A stretch of 64,000 nt of DNA from the NCBI GenBank assembly GCA_036381015.1, contig DASVDR010000008.1, positions 124,001-188,000 of the forward strand. Reading direction: 5' to 3'. The DNA is from Gammaproteobacteria bacterium (GTDB lineage: Bacteria > Pseudomonadota > Gammaproteobacteria > Steroidobacterales > Rariloculaceae). Positions 8,640-17,627 of this stretch are shown piece after piece. How positions within the stretch are numbered: position 1 is the stretch's first letter; the number at the start of each line of letters is the position of its first letter. Below the pieces are notes generated by a model. That model made no database searches. It was not told where the DNA came from and was given only the letters and a program-made list of their open reading frames with translations. The translations under genes and the position numbers were made by a program.

Positions 8640-9947
8640 TCACTCCGAAGACTCTACCGGCTCGATGCGCAGGACAGTACCGTCCGGGTTGCCGCTGCCG
8701 TAGCGCACCTCGGTCGCGAAATACAGATAGCCGTCCGGTCCCTGCTCCACGTCCCGGAATCTGACGCCGAGCTCGGTCAGCATCGGCGAAGGCCGGCCGA
8801 GCAGGCCACGCTCGTTGAACGCGAGCCGGACCACCCGCTGGCCGCTCAGCGCGGTGACGAAGAGATTGCCCTTCCAGCGCGGGAAGCGGTCGCCGGTGTA
8901 GAACGCGAGGCTCGACGGCGAGATCACGGGCGTCCAGTGCAGCACCGGCATCTCCATGCCGGGCCGATACCACGGCTGGTCCGACACCCGCGTGCCGCTG
9001 TAGTTGCGGCCGAGCGAGACGAGCGGCCATCCGTAATTGCGGCCGGGCAAAAGGATGTTGAGCTCGTCGCCGCCGTTCGGGCCGATCTCGACGCTCCAGA
9101 GCTCGCCGGTCTCCGGATGGAAGGCGAATCCGTACGCGTTGCGATTGCCGTACGTGAAAATTTCCGACTTCGCGCCGGCCCTGCCGACGAAAGGATTGTC
9201 GTCCGGCACGCCGCCGTCGTCGGTGAGCCTCAGCACCTTGCCGATGTGACTGCCGAGATCCTGCGCCTTGATACGGATGCTGTTGTCGTCGTTCGGGCCG
9301 CAGCAGAGGCGGTCGCGATCTCCGACGGAGACGTAGAGCGAGCCGTCGGGCCCGAAGATCATCCGACCGGCCGTCGCGTTGCTCGCGGTCTCCCAGGCGT
9401 CCGCGGCGAAGATCTCTTCCGTGTCGACGAGACGGCCGTTCTCGAGGCGGCCGCGCGCGATCGCGAGCGTGAGAAGCGCATTCCGCTGACCCGACGCACC
9501 CGGTTGCCCCGAAGCCGACGCGCCGGCCGCCGCTGCCGAGTCGTCGGCCTTCGTGTAGGAAACGTACACGAGCCGGTTCTCGTCGAAGTCCGGGTGTGCG
9601 ACCACGCCGTGCAGCACGTCGCGGCCTCCGGGCGGCGGGACTTCCCAGACGGGCTCGGGCTGCAGCGTACCGCCGCGGATCAGCCGCAGCCGTCCCGGGC
9701 TCTCGGTGACGAGAATGCCTTCGTCGTTCGGCAGGAACTCGATGTCCCACGGCCCGACGAGACCGCCGGCCACGAGCACGACGCTGATCTGCTGGCGGCC
9801 CGCGTCGAGCACGAGCGGGCTTCCGGGCTCGGGGAGGCGGACCTCCTGCGCGGCGCCGAATCCCGGCTGCGCGAGCGCGAGCCCGGGCGCCGCGGCCGCA
9901 AGCGCCGAGACGGCCGTCACGATCATCGTCCCGCGGGTGAGTCTCAT
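8640..9947 (-). CDS. PQQ-dependent soluble sugar dehydrogenase (Asd/YliI-type six-bladed propeller)
   Basis: 435 residues with a cleavable signal peptide (hydrophobic core about residues 8-25, ending ALA), so it acts in the periplasm. The body has repeated propeller features of the glucose/sorbosone dehydrogenase family: GPWDIEFLPN, VVAHPDFDEN, VSVGDRDRLCCG, GRNYGWPLV and a final YLYFATE. These enzymes bind PQQ and calcium and oxidise aldoses. A low-complexity Ala/Gly/Ser insert near residues 135-155 lies between blades. No PQQ synthesis genes are in this window. Its ATG faces the AlkB-like gene about 180 bp away, giving a divergent promoter region. Confidence 0.85.
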   Translation of the reverse strand: MRLTRGTMIVTAVSALAAAAPGLALAQPGFGAAQEVRLPEPGSPLVLDAGRQQISVVLVAGGLVGPWDIEFLPNDEGILVTESPGRLRLIRGGTLQPEPVWEVPPPGGRDVLHGVVAHPDFDENRLVYVSYTKADDSAAAAGASASGQPGASGQRNALLTLAIARGRLENGRLVDTEEIFAADAWETASNATAGRMIFGPDGSLYVSVGDRDRLCCGPNDDNSIRIKAQDLGSHIGKVLRLTDDGGVPDDNPFVGRAGAKSEIFTYGNRNAYGFAFHPETGELWSVEIGPNGGDELNILLPGRNYGWPLVSLGRNYSGTRVSDQPWYRPGMEMPVLHWTPVISPSSLAFYTGDRFPRWKGNLFVTALSGQRVVRLAFNERGLLGRPSPMLTELGVRFRDVEQGPDGYLYFATEVRYGSGNPDGTVLRIEPVESSE

Positions 9948-10124
9948 CGGTGAATCCCTCCGTCGGTAACGCGCGGCGTGCGAGCGCGCGGTGTAGAGCC
10001 GGGTCGATGCTACAACTTACGGGCCCCTGCCGACCACTGCCGGCGGGCGGCCGTCCCGCCGCTCGACGGCCCGACCCGGCCGCGTCAATATCGACCTTCT
10101 CGCCGGAATCGGAACGTCGGCCGA

Positions 10125-10721
10125 ATGCCGCAGCAACGGGAGCTGTTCGATGCGACGGGCCGGCTGCCCGCAGGCTTCACGTATCTTCCGGACTTTCTTT
10201 CGCGAGCGGAGGAGGCGCCGCTGCTCGAGGCGCTCCGAACGCTGCCGTTCGACGAGGCGCGATACAAGTCCTGGCGCGCAAAACGCCGGATCGTCAGCTA
10301 TGGCGGGCAATACGATTTCGACAGCAACGAGCTCGTCCGCGCCGGACCGGTCCCCGATTTTCTCGAGCCGCTGCGCGAGCGCGTAGCGCCGCTTCTCGGG
10401 GTGCCCGCGGCGGAGCTCCGGCACGTGCTGGTCGCCGAGTACCGTCCCGGCGCGCCGCTCGGCTGGCATCGCGACGTGCCGAGCTTCGAGCGGGTCGCGG
10501 GGGTCTCGCTCGCCGGACCGGCGCGGATGCGCTTTCGGCCGTATCCGCCCGGCCCGAGCCGGCGGACGGTTTTCGCGCTCGATCTCGCCCCCCGCTCGGC
10601 CTACTCGATGGTGGGCGAGGCGCGCTGGAAGTGGCAGCACGCGATCTCGCCGACGAAAAGCCTGCGCTACTCGATCACCTTCAGAACCCTCGCCCCGATG
10701 GACCGCAAAAAAGGTGTCTGA
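10125..10721 (+). CDS. AlkB-like 2-oxoglutarate/Fe(II) dioxygenase
   Basis: 198 residues. The Fe(II) ligands are visible as HRD at 115-117 (H115, D117) and H172 in WQHAIS, with arginines at 181 and 187 in RYSITFR that bind 2-oxoglutarate. This is the AlkB/ALKBH fold, which oxidatively demethylates alkylated nucleic acid bases or proteins. The ATG at 10125 is preferred because the family normally begins near here and the preceding 49 codons read as unconserved, Arg/Pro-rich sequence. The last few codons, including the TGA, lie inside the GTGTCTGACAC palindrome, so the tail KKGV is encoded by the repeat. It converges on the triple NTF2-domain gene. Confidence 0.85.
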   Translation: MPQQRELFDATGRLPAGFTYLPDFLSRAEEAPLLEALRTLPFDEARYKSWRAKRRIVSYGGQYDFDSNELVRAGPVPDFLEPLRERVAPLLGVPAAELRHVLVAEYRPGAPLGWHRDVPSFERVAGVSLAGPARMRFRPYPPGPSRRTVFALDLAPRSAYSMVGEARWKWQHAISPTKSLRYSITFRTLAPMDRKKGV

Positions 10722-10734
10722 CACTTTTTTTGCG
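10705..10734. repeat. GTGTCTGACAC palindrome between convergent genes
   Basis: GCAAAAAAGGTGTC is followed directly by TGACAC and a run of seven T ending in GC, giving a near-perfect inverted repeat flanked by A-tract and T-tract. It can work as a bidirectional terminator for the convergent AlkB-like and NTF2-domain genes, which end at 10721 and 10750. Two further copies of the core occur at 36.37-36.41 kb, also between convergent genes, so this is a dispersed repeat family rather than a single terminator. Confidence 0.75.
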
Positions 10735-10749
10735 GACACCTTTGCGGGG

Positions 10750-12846
10750 CTACGGGACGACGACGGGCTCGCCCGTCACCGGATTCGGATAGTGGAACGG
10801 AGGCAGGAAGGTCTCCGGGTACATCTCGAACGCGACCGACGGCGGCCGGTCCGGAGGGTTCGAGTCCGAGATGCCGGGCGGGTCGCGCTGCGGCACGTCC
10901 TTGAAGCCGACGTCGTACGGCACGAAGTACGTGTTGAACACCTGGTCCTTCTTGACCTTCCAGACGCCGTCCTCCTTGACGAACTCGTTCTCGTAAACGC
11001 CGCCCATGAAGAACCCGGTCTGGCCGTAGTTCCCCATGATGCTGAACGCCCGCGAGCGCATGTTCGCCGTACGTCCGTCCGGCGCGACGTGAATCACGGG
11101 CTGATACTGCATGTGGTTGTGCTGCACCCCGTAATGAATGCCCTGCTCGCCGTACAAATTCAGGTTCCGGCGCACGCTGGCCTTTCCGACGTACACGCCG
11201 CGCTGCGCGATCTCGATCGTGCCGTCGTCGGCGAAGATGCCGGCGAGATCGTCCCATTGGTTGCGCGCGAGGTAGTAGCCGTAAACGGAGTGCAGCCGCT
11301 CGATCGCCTCGACGTCCTCGAGTCTCTCGATGCGGCCGGCGATCGAATCGATCGCGGCCGCAACCGCATCGAGGCTCGAATCTTCCGGCACGGCCGCGAA
11401 TCGGGACGGCGATTCGGCATAGACCGGGCCGCCCGTGACCGGATTCTCGTAGTGGAACGGCGCCGTCGGCACCGCCGGATAGAGCGCGTGCGGGACGGTC
11501 GGCGGCCGGTCCGGCGGGAGATCCGACGCGAACGAAGGCGCGGGCAGCGCGGTCTTGCCCCAACCGTCCTCGTAGGGCGTGTACATCCGCGGGAAGACGC
11601 GGAGGGCGGCGATCTTCCAGACGCCGCCTTCCTTCACGTAGTCGTTCTCGTACCAGCCGACGCCCCATTCGCCGAACTCGCCGTGCTCGGCTTCTTGCGC
11701 GAACAGCCGCCAGCGGCCCTTCGCCGTGCGCCCGTCGGGCGCGACGTGGACGATGGGCTGAAGCTGCATGCGGTCGAACAGCCGCCCGTATTGCGGGTAC
11801 TCGTCGCCGAGCGAGCGCAGGTAAGCGAGCACCCGCGCCTTGCCGACGTAGACGCCCCGGCCGCCGACCTCGAACGTGGCGTTCTCAGCGAAGAGGTTCG
11901 CCGCCTGCGTCCACAGCCCTTCCTCGATGTAGAAGCCGTACGTGCGTTGCAGATTCTCGATCGCGTTCTCGTCCTCGAGAAGCTGCACTTCGTGTGCGAG
12001 CACCGCCGCGCGCCACGCGAGCGCGTCGCCGCTCGCGGCGTCGGCGCCGTCGACCGGCGACTCGCGGCCGCCGGCGGCCGCGGACGCCGAGGCGCCGGTG
12101 ACCGGGTTCGGGAAATGGAACGGCGGCAGGAACGTGGCTGGCCACGTGTCGTACTGCACGGAAGGAGGCGCGTCGGGCGGCAGGCGCTCGGAGACGTACT
12201 TGGCGCCCGTCGCGTCTTCGTTGGCCGCCCAGCCGCCTTCGTACGGCACCAGGAAGCTCTGGAACCAGTGCAGCTTCGAGATCTTCCAGACGCCGTCCTC
12301 CTTGACGTACTCGTTCTCGTAAGGGCCTTCGCCCCACAGCGCCCCATCGCCGAGCCGACCCGCCATGATCAATCCGCGCCAGCGGGCTTTGGCCGTCGTG
12401 CCGTCCGCAGCGATCGTCACGACCGGCATCAGCTGCATGTGCTCGTTCAGCTCGCCTTCGGCAAGCCCCGAGCGGCCGTTGCCGAGCGCATAGAGGTACT
12501 CGCGCACCCGTTCCTTGCCGACGTAGACGCCGTCGAGCCCGATCTCGATCGAGCCGTTCTCGGCGAAGAGATCGGCGACCTCGTCCCACAGGCCGCGATC
12601 GACGTAATAGCCGTAGGCGCGCTGCAGCCGTCTGATCGCGTTCGCATCCTCGAGCCGCGTCTTGCGGATCTCGAGCGCGTCGAGCCGCCGTTCGAGCGCC
12701 GCGGCGCGCGATGCGCCCCCGGATCTCGCCCCGGCGCTCGCGGCCGCGCCGTCCGCGGTCTGCGCCGTCGTCGGGTCACCGCAGCCAAAGAGAGCGAAAG
12801 CGAGGCCGGCGACCATGAGCGCAATCGGATATCGGTGCTTTTCCAC
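10750..12846 (-). CDS. Lipoprotein with three tandem NTF2/SnoaL-like domains
   Basis: 698 residues. The N-terminus has a hydrophobic signal ending in a lipobox-like FALFGC with the lipidated Cys at 22, so the protein is probably anchored in a membrane facing the periplasm. Three homologous segments follow, roughly residues 45-255, 270-480 and 495-698. Each has an AIxxLxxxYGYYxxxxxWDE-type start, a GVYVGKxxVR stretch, a DGVWKI stretch and an end of the form PPFHxPNPVTG. These match NTF2/SnoaL-like domains, a fold used both for small-molecule dehydratases and isomerases and for non-catalytic binding. A triple fusion is unusual, because most family members have one domain. No substrate can be assigned. 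Confidence 0.8.
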   Translation of the reverse strand: MEKHRYPIALMVAGLAFALFGCGDPTTAQTADGAAASAGARSGGASRAAALERRLDALEIRKTRLEDANAIRRLQRAYGYYVDRGLWDEVADLFAENGSIEIGLDGVYVGKERVREYLYALGNGRSGLAEGELNEHMQLMPVVTIAADGTTAKARWRGLIMAGRLGDGALWGEGPYENEYVKEDGVWKISKLHWFQSFLVPYEGGWAANEDATGAKYVSERLPPDAPPSVQYDTWPATFLPPFHFPNPVTGASASAAAGGRESPVDGADAASGDALAWRAAVLAHEVQLLEDENAIENLQRTYGFYIEEGLWTQAANLFAENATFEVGGRGVYVGKARVLAYLRSLGDEYPQYGRLFDRMQLQPIVHVAPDGRTAKGRWRLFAQEAEHGEFGEWGVGWYENDYVKEGGVWKIAALRVFPRMYTPYEDGWGKTALPAPSFASDLPPDRPPTVPHALYPAVPTAPFHYENPVTGGPVYAESPSRFAAVPEDSSLDAVAAAIDSIAGRIERLEDVEAIERLHSVYGYYLARNQWDDLAGIFADDGTIEIAQRGVYVGKASVRRNLNLYGEQGIHYGVQHNHMQYQPVIHVAPDGRTANMRSRAFSIMGNYGQTGFFMGGVYENEFVKEDGVWKVKKDQVFNTYFVPYDVGFKDVPQRDPPGISDSNPPDRPPSVAFEMYPETFLPPFHYPNPVTGEPVVVP

Positions 12847-13002
12847 TGTCAGCCTGCCCGGCGTTCGCCGGCACCGCCCTCGAAGCGGCGTCGGCGCGCG
12901 CCATCCGGTGCTTCCCAGCCGCTTCTCGCGCGCGCGTCCGTGCGGCGCAAATCTTTCCCCCGCGTCTAGAGAGCGCGGCGCCCCGCTGCCGCTCGGTCGC
13001 GA

Positions 13003-14589
13003 TCAGGTCGGTATCGGTAGCCGGCTCTCCGGCACCCACCATCCGTGTACCTGTCCGACCGCGCGCATCGGCAGCTTGACGACGGCCACGGGGCCTTCGT
13101 CGAGGTGCTCGGCGTCGAGGATCAGAAGATCCGCGCGCCCGTTTTCGTTGTTGCGCGTGGCGACGCCGAGGAGATAGCCCTGCGCTTCCGGGGCATCGGC
13201 GCTCTTCGGCGCGAAGCAGCATTCAGCGAGATCGGTATCGGGCCCTGCGTTGAACAGCGTGGCTTTGCGGGTCTGGTGGTCGAAGCGCGCGTAGCAGGCG
13301 CCGGCGCGGCGCGGATCGGCCGCCGCCGGATCCGGGCACGGCAAGAACCCGTAGCGGTACGGCATCGTGTTGTAGCGGTCGTCCTGCCGCGGCAGCGCGC
13401 CGACGTGATCGGGGTACAGCGTCTCGATCCCGTAATTCCGCGGCCGCCGCTGCGACAGATCCGCCGAGAGACGCGTGATGTGACTCGAGCCCGCCACGGG
13501 ATCCCACGGCGCGCCGTCCCGCATCGGCATGAACGGGAACGGGTTCGACATCGACATCTCGACGTCGACGTACACGCGGTTGCCGTCGTCGAACGCGCCC
13601 ATCACGTGCGTGGCGCTACGGGTCGGGCCTTCGATCCACACGAGATCCTTGCCGTCGCCGCCGCGGCGCATCGCTCCGAAGTACGTGGGCTTCGTCGAAT
13701 CCCACGACCAGTGGATGCCGCCGTTGCGCATCTGCTCCTCGTCGATCGCGAGCGGGATCACGTAGAACACGATGTGACGCTGCGTGACGGCGAAGTCGTG
13801 CAGCATGCCGACGTACGGCACCTGGATCATCGCGTTCCACACGAGCTTGCCGTCCGGCGTGAACTCGAAGACCGAGACGTCGCGGCTGCCGTGCCCGGTG
13901 GCCTCGTACCCGAACGCGACCATGTTGCCGGTCTCCGAGTCGGTCTTCGGGTGCGCCGTGAACGTCTTGCTCGGGAGCTGGCCGTCGAACGTGTAGCTCG
14001 CCGCCACCGTCTCGAGGGTGAGAAGATCGAGCGCCGAGGGCGGGCTGTCCTCCTTCAGCGCGAGCAGAACCTTGCGGTGGTCGATGATGTGCGTGTTCGC
14101 GGTGCTGCGCGACAGGCCCTTGACGCTCGGATCGTCCATGTACGGGTTGCGGTACATCGGAAAGAGGATGCGCCGCGCCTTGTCCTGGGCGAGGTAGCGG
14201 TCGTTGCGCACGTAACGGCTGCGATAGTCGACGCGGCCGTTCTTGATGCGGAACATGCTGACGTGGCCTTCGCCGTCGAACGGGATGTTGCCGGGACGCA
14301 GCGGATACTGCGGATCGGGGCCGACGCGGTAGAAGGCGCCGTTCAGATCGGCCGGAACCTCGCCTTCGACCTCGCAATCGTGGACGTCGGCCTCGAGCCG
14401 ATAGAGCCTCGTCGGGCGCCGCATCGACGGGCGAAGCTCCTCCTCCGGAGGGCCCGCGGGCCGCGCCGGGGCGGCATTCGGCGCCTGCGCCCGTGCCGCG
14501 CCCGAGAACACGGCCGCGCCGACCCCGGCCGCCGTGCCCAGTGCGCCCATGAATGAGCGCCGGTCGAGCTTGTCTCGTTCCTCGGTCAT
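13003..14589 (-). CDS. Tat-exported carotenoid oxygenase / lignostilbene dioxygenase family protein
   Basis: 528 residues. The N-terminus has a twin-arginine signal (RRSFMGALG followed by a hydrophobic Ala-rich stretch ending ARAQA), so the folded protein is probably exported. The body belongs to the RPE65/carotenoid cleavage family: LNGAFYRVGPDP near residue 90, FDGEGHVSMF, a histidine-containing MLHDFAVT block and a C-terminal GQVHGWWVPES whose His is one of the four expected iron ligands. These enzymes split alkene double bonds with O2, including carotenoids, stilbenes and lignostilbenes. I set the start at the ATG at 14589 because the Tat signal begins there; the open frame upstream is a shadow of the PBP4 gene. 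Confidence 0.85.
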   Translation of the reverse strand: MTEERDKLDRRSFMGALGTAAGVGAAVFSGAARAQAPNAAPARPAGPPEEELRPSMRRPTRLYRLEADVHDCEVEGEVPADLNGAFYRVGPDPQYPLRPGNIPFDGEGHVSMFRIKNGRVDYRSRYVRNDRYLAQDKARRILFPMYRNPYMDDPSVKGLSRSTANTHIIDHRKVLLALKEDSPPSALDLLTLETVAASYTFDGQLPSKTFTAHPKTDSETGNMVAFGYEATGHGSRDVSVFEFTPDGKLVWNAMIQVPYVGMLHDFAVTQRHIVFYVIPLAIDEEQMRNGGIHWSWDSTKPTYFGAMRRGGDGKDLVWIEGPTRSATHVMGAFDDGNRVYVDVEMSMSNPFPFMPMRDGAPWDPVAGSSHITRLSADLSQRRPRNYGIETLYPDHVGALPRQDDRYNTMPYRYGFLPCPDPAAADPRRAGACYARFDHQTRKATLFNAGPDTDLAECCFAPKSADAPEAQGYLLGVATRNNENGRADLLILDAEHLDEGPVAVVKLPMRAVGQVHGWWVPESRLPIPT

Positions 14590-14790
14590 CGCGCTTCTCC
14601 CGACAACGACGCGGGAAACTATAAACCCCGCTCCGCGGACAGGGAAACCGCGCTTTCCTCCTTCGGAATCGTCGGCGCGCTCGAAGACAACACGGCGCCG
14701 ACGAAGGCCGAGCTCGAGCGCGAGCGGCTGCTCGAGCGGAGCAGGCCGCCGCTGTTCATCGCGCGCGGACTTCGGCACAATCCGCTGCCC

Positions 14791-16197
14791 ATGCGGGGGG
14801 CGATGGGATTCGCGCTGTGGTGTCTCGCGGCGAGCGCGCTCGCGTCGACGCTGCCCCCGCCCGTCGCGCGCGTGCTGCAAGGCCACGGTATCCCGGAGGA
14901 CGCGGTCAGCGTCGTCGTGCAAGCCGTCGACTCGGCGGAGCCGGTGCTCGCGCATCTGCCGGACGTGCCGCGCAATCCGGCCTCCGTGATGAAGCTCGTG
15001 ACCACGTGGTCCGCCCTCGAGATTCTCGGGCCCACCTACCGGTGGCCGACCGAGGTGTATTTCCTCGGCCCGCTCGACGACGGCAAGCTCGATGGCGACC
15101 TGCTCCTGAAGGGATACGGCGATCCGTATCTCGTGCTCGAGGAGTTCTGGAAGCTCTTGCGCGCGCTGCGCCGCATCGGGCTCGAGGAGATCGCCGGCGA
15201 TCTCGTGATCGACGACAGCTTCTTCGCGGTGAACGAGCCCGCTCCGGGCGAGTTCGACGGCCAGCCGTTTCGAACGTACAACGTGCTGCCGAGCGCGCTG
15301 CTCGTGAACTTCAAGGCGGTGCAGTTCCACTTCTTCGCGAATCCGGCCGACGGCCGCGTCGACATCGTCGCCGAGCCGCCGCTCGCGAATCTCGACATCC
15401 GCAACCGCATTCGCCTCGCGGAGGGTCCGTGCCGAGGCTACCAGGCGGGCATCAGTGTCGACGTCGTCGGCGATGATCTCGCGGAGGTCGTCTTCGGCGG
15501 CGCCTTCCCGTCGCGCTGTGAGACGTACCGGATGGCGCGCACCGTGCTGCGGCACGACACGTACGTTCTCGGGCTCTTTCGCACGCTGTGGGAGGAGCTC
15601 GGAGGGCGATTCGAAGGCAGTTTGCGACGGGGCGTCGCCGCAGCGGGCTCCGAGCCCGCGCTGACGTGGCTGTCGCCGCCGCTCGCCAACGTCGTGCGCA
15701 GCATCAACAAGAACAGCAACAACGTGATGACGCGCCAGCTGCTCTACACGCTCGGCGCCGAGAAGCTCGGGGCGCCCGGCACGCGCGAGAAGGGCAAGCA
15801 CGTCATCGAGGATTTCCTCGTCGCGAACGGCTTCGACACGAGCACGCTCGCGATGGACAACGGCGCAGGGCTGTCGCGCGACGCGCGCGTCTCGGCGGCG
15901 CTGCTCGTCGACGTGCTGCGCGCGGCCGCCGCGAGCCCGTACGCGCCGGAATTCTTGTCGTCGCTGTCGCTCGGAGGCCTCGACGGCACGACCCGCGACC
16001 GCTTCGACGGCTACTCGGCGGTCATGCACGTGAAGACCGGAAGCCTCGACCACGTGGCCGCGCTCGCCGGTTACGTCCGTGCCGCGAGCGGGGCGGATTA
16101 CGTCGTGGCGATACTGCTGAACGCCGAGGACGCCCATCGCGGTCCGGGCTCCGAGCTCGAGGAGGCCGTGGTGCGTTGGGTCTATCGAGAGCTCTGA
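14791..16197 (+). CDS. dacB: D-alanyl-D-alanine carboxypeptidase/endopeptidase, PBP4 (peptidase S13)
   Basis: 468 residues with a short N-terminal signal peptide ending near residue 20 (ALAS), placing the enzyme in the periplasm. The three penicillin-binding motifs are present: SVMK (SxxK) near residue 68, SNN in the NKNSNNVM stretch near residue 310 and KTGS near residue 415. PBP4 trims D-Ala from stem peptides and cleaves cross-links during peptidoglycan remodelling. Length matches DacB. ATG codons at 14791 and 14803 are both possible. It is transcribed away from the carotenoid-oxygenase gene, with about 200 bp between them, and is followed 77 bp later by an FKBP gene. Confidence 0.88.
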   Translation: MRGAMGFALWCLAASALASTLPPPVARVLQGHGIPEDAVSVVVQAVDSAEPVLAHLPDVPRNPASVMKLVTTWSALEILGPTYRWPTEVYFLGPLDDGKLDGDLLLKGYGDPYLVLEEFWKLLRALRRIGLEEIAGDLVIDDSFFAVNEPAPGEFDGQPFRTYNVLPSALLVNFKAVQFHFFANPADGRVDIVAEPPLANLDIRNRIRLAEGPCRGYQAGISVDVVGDDLAEVVFGGAFPSRCETYRMARTVLRHDTYVLGLFRTLWEELGGRFEGSLRRGVAAAGSEPALTWLSPPLANVVRSINKNSNNVMTRQLLYTLGAEKLGAPGTREKGKHVIEDFLVANGFDTSTLAMDNGAGLSRDARVSAALLVDVLRAAAASPYAPEFLSSLSLGGLDGTTRDRFDGYSAVMHVKTGSLDHVAALAGYVRAASGADYVVAILLNAEDAHRGPGSELEEAVVRWVYREL

Positions 16198-16274
16198 GCG
16201 GAGCTTGATCGCGGCCCGCGACCGATGGATTCTTCTTTCAAAAGATCTGCCGCCGCCCGGCCCCGAGTCGATCC

Positions 16275-16757
16275 ATGGAAATAGGCTTGAACAAGGTCGT
16301 CACGCTCCACTACAAGCTGACGGACGCGGAAGGCACGTTCGAGGAGAGCTCCGAGGAGCGCGGGCCGATCGCCTATCTTCACGGCCGCGGCAACATCGTG
16401 CCGGGCCTCGAGGCGCAGCTTCGCGGCAAGCGCGCGGGCGACGCGCTGACGGTCACGGTCCCGCCCGAGGACGCGTACGGCGAGCGCCGTTCGGACGCGG
16501 TGCAGCGCGTGCCGATCAAGCACCTCGTGCGGCCCGGCAAGCTCGGGGTCGGCAAGGTGGTGACGGTCAACACGGACTCCGGCTATCGCACGGCCACCGT
16601 GCTGAAGGTCGGCCGTTTCAACGTCGACCTCGATTTCAATCATCCGCTGGCCGGCAAGACGCTCGTGTTCGACGTGAAGATCGTGGACGTGCGCGACGCG
16701 ACCCGCGAGGAGATCGCGCACGGCCACGCTCACGGGCCGGGCGGCGCGCACGGCTGA
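16275..16757 (+). CDS. slyD: SlyD-type FKBP peptidyl-prolyl isomerase
   Basis: 160 residues. The N-terminal FKBP half-site (VTLHYKLTDAEG), the GRGNIVPGLEAQL block and the VTVPPEDAYGER block are diagnostic of SlyD-like FKBPs, with the insert-in-flap chaperone domain between about residues 70 and 120. The C-terminus is His/Gly-rich (HGHAHG and a final AHG), a short version of the nickel-binding tail of SlyD. The enzyme catalyses cis-trans isomerisation at proline and assists folding or metal insertion in the cytosol. It is a single gene between dacB and the convergent Mut7-C gene. Confidence 0.88.
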   Translation: MEIGLNKVVTLHYKLTDAEGTFEESSEERGPIAYLHGRGNIVPGLEAQLRGKRAGDALTVTVPPEDAYGERRSDAVQRVPIKHLVRPGKLGVGKVVTVNTDSGYRTATVLKVGRFNVDLDFNHPLAGKTLVFDVKIVDVRDATREEIAHGHAHGPGGAHG

Positions 16758-16838
16758 GCGGGCTCGAGAGGCACGAGGGCGAGGGCTTCCACGGCGTCGG
16801 CGCGCGTTTCACGCCTCGCCGTGCGACCGGCGGCCGCC

Positions 16839-17627
16839 TCAGCTGCGCGCCGGTCCCGCTTCGAGCGCGCTTCGCACGATCGCGTCGAGCCGCGCGCGAT
16901 GCGATCCCGACCAATAGACGCGCCCGCATCTGCCGCAGCGCACGAACTCCCGATGAGCGGCGTGAACCCGTGCGGGCACGAGCGGTTTCGCGGCCTCGCG
17001 CGACAGCGGCTCGAGAAGACCGTTGCATTCGAGGCAGCGCGTGTACGGCCGCACACGGCGCGCGAGATCGAGCGCGCGCACGAGCTCCTCGAACTGCTCG
17101 CGCGGATCGACGGCTCGCAGCCAGTAGCCGTGCGTCACGCGTCCGTCCCGGAGGATGCCGCGGTCGCGCGTCAGGATGATCCTGTGCTCGCGGGCGGCGA
17201 TCGCGATGATCTCGTCGTCGCCGAGATCGTTGCGCCAGACGGTATCGAAGCCGACGAGGCGCAGATACCGCGCGAGCGTGCCGAGATGAACGTCCGCGAC
17301 GAAGCGCGTGACGCGCAACGGCTCCGGCCGCAAGCGGGTGAGCCCGGCGACGTCGAGCGTTTCGAACGCCGGGTAGACGGCGACGCGGGCGCCGGCCGGA
17401 ACGGGATCGTCGAACGCGGCCGAGCGACCGTCGACGAGAATCAGATCCACCTCCGTGTGCGGCACGCCGAGCGCTTCGATCGCGTCCTTCAGCGACGGCG
17501 ACCCGGTGTACCGGTAAGAGAACGAGCGCTGTCTCCGGGCCTGCGGCAGGAAGTCGTTGAGCTCCGCGTAGAAGCGGAACTCGGCCGCGTGAATCGGCGC
17601 GGCGTGCAAGTCCTCGCCGACGCTCAT
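16839..17627 (-). CDS. Mut7-C RNase-like protein with N-terminal ubiquitin-like domain
   Basis: 262 residues. The first part (about residues 15-90: FRFYAELNDFL, VDLILVDG, VAVYPAFE) matches the ubiquitin-like domain often fused to Mut7-C. The middle (RFVADVHLGTLARYLRL, LGDDEIIAIA, ILTRDRGIL) is the Mut7-C PIN-like nuclease domain with the expected acidic residues. The end has two cysteine pairs, CLEC and CGRC, likely binding zinc. Such proteins are thought to process RNA but their targets are not known. The ATG at 17627 overlaps the TGA of rlmJ as ATGA, so the two are translationally coupled. This supports the short start over an in-frame extension through rlmJ. Confidence 0.82.
   Translation of the reverse strand: MSVGEDLHAAPIHAAEFRFYAELNDFLPQARRQRSFSYRYTGSPSLKDAIEALGVPHTEVDLILVDGRSAAFDDPVPAGARVAVYPAFETLDVAGLTRLRPEPLRVTRFVADVHLGTLARYLRLVGFDTVWRNDLGDDEIIAIAAREHRIILTRDRGILRDGRVTHGYWLRAVDPREQFEELVRALDLARRVRPYTRCLECNGLLEPLSREAAKPLVPARVHAAHREFVRCGRCGRVYWSGSHRARLDAIVRSALEAGPARS

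Noticed and set aside
14590-16137. Upstream extension of the carotenoid-oxygenase frame
   Set aside because: It runs antisense through PBP4, and the Tat signal fixes the real start at 14589.
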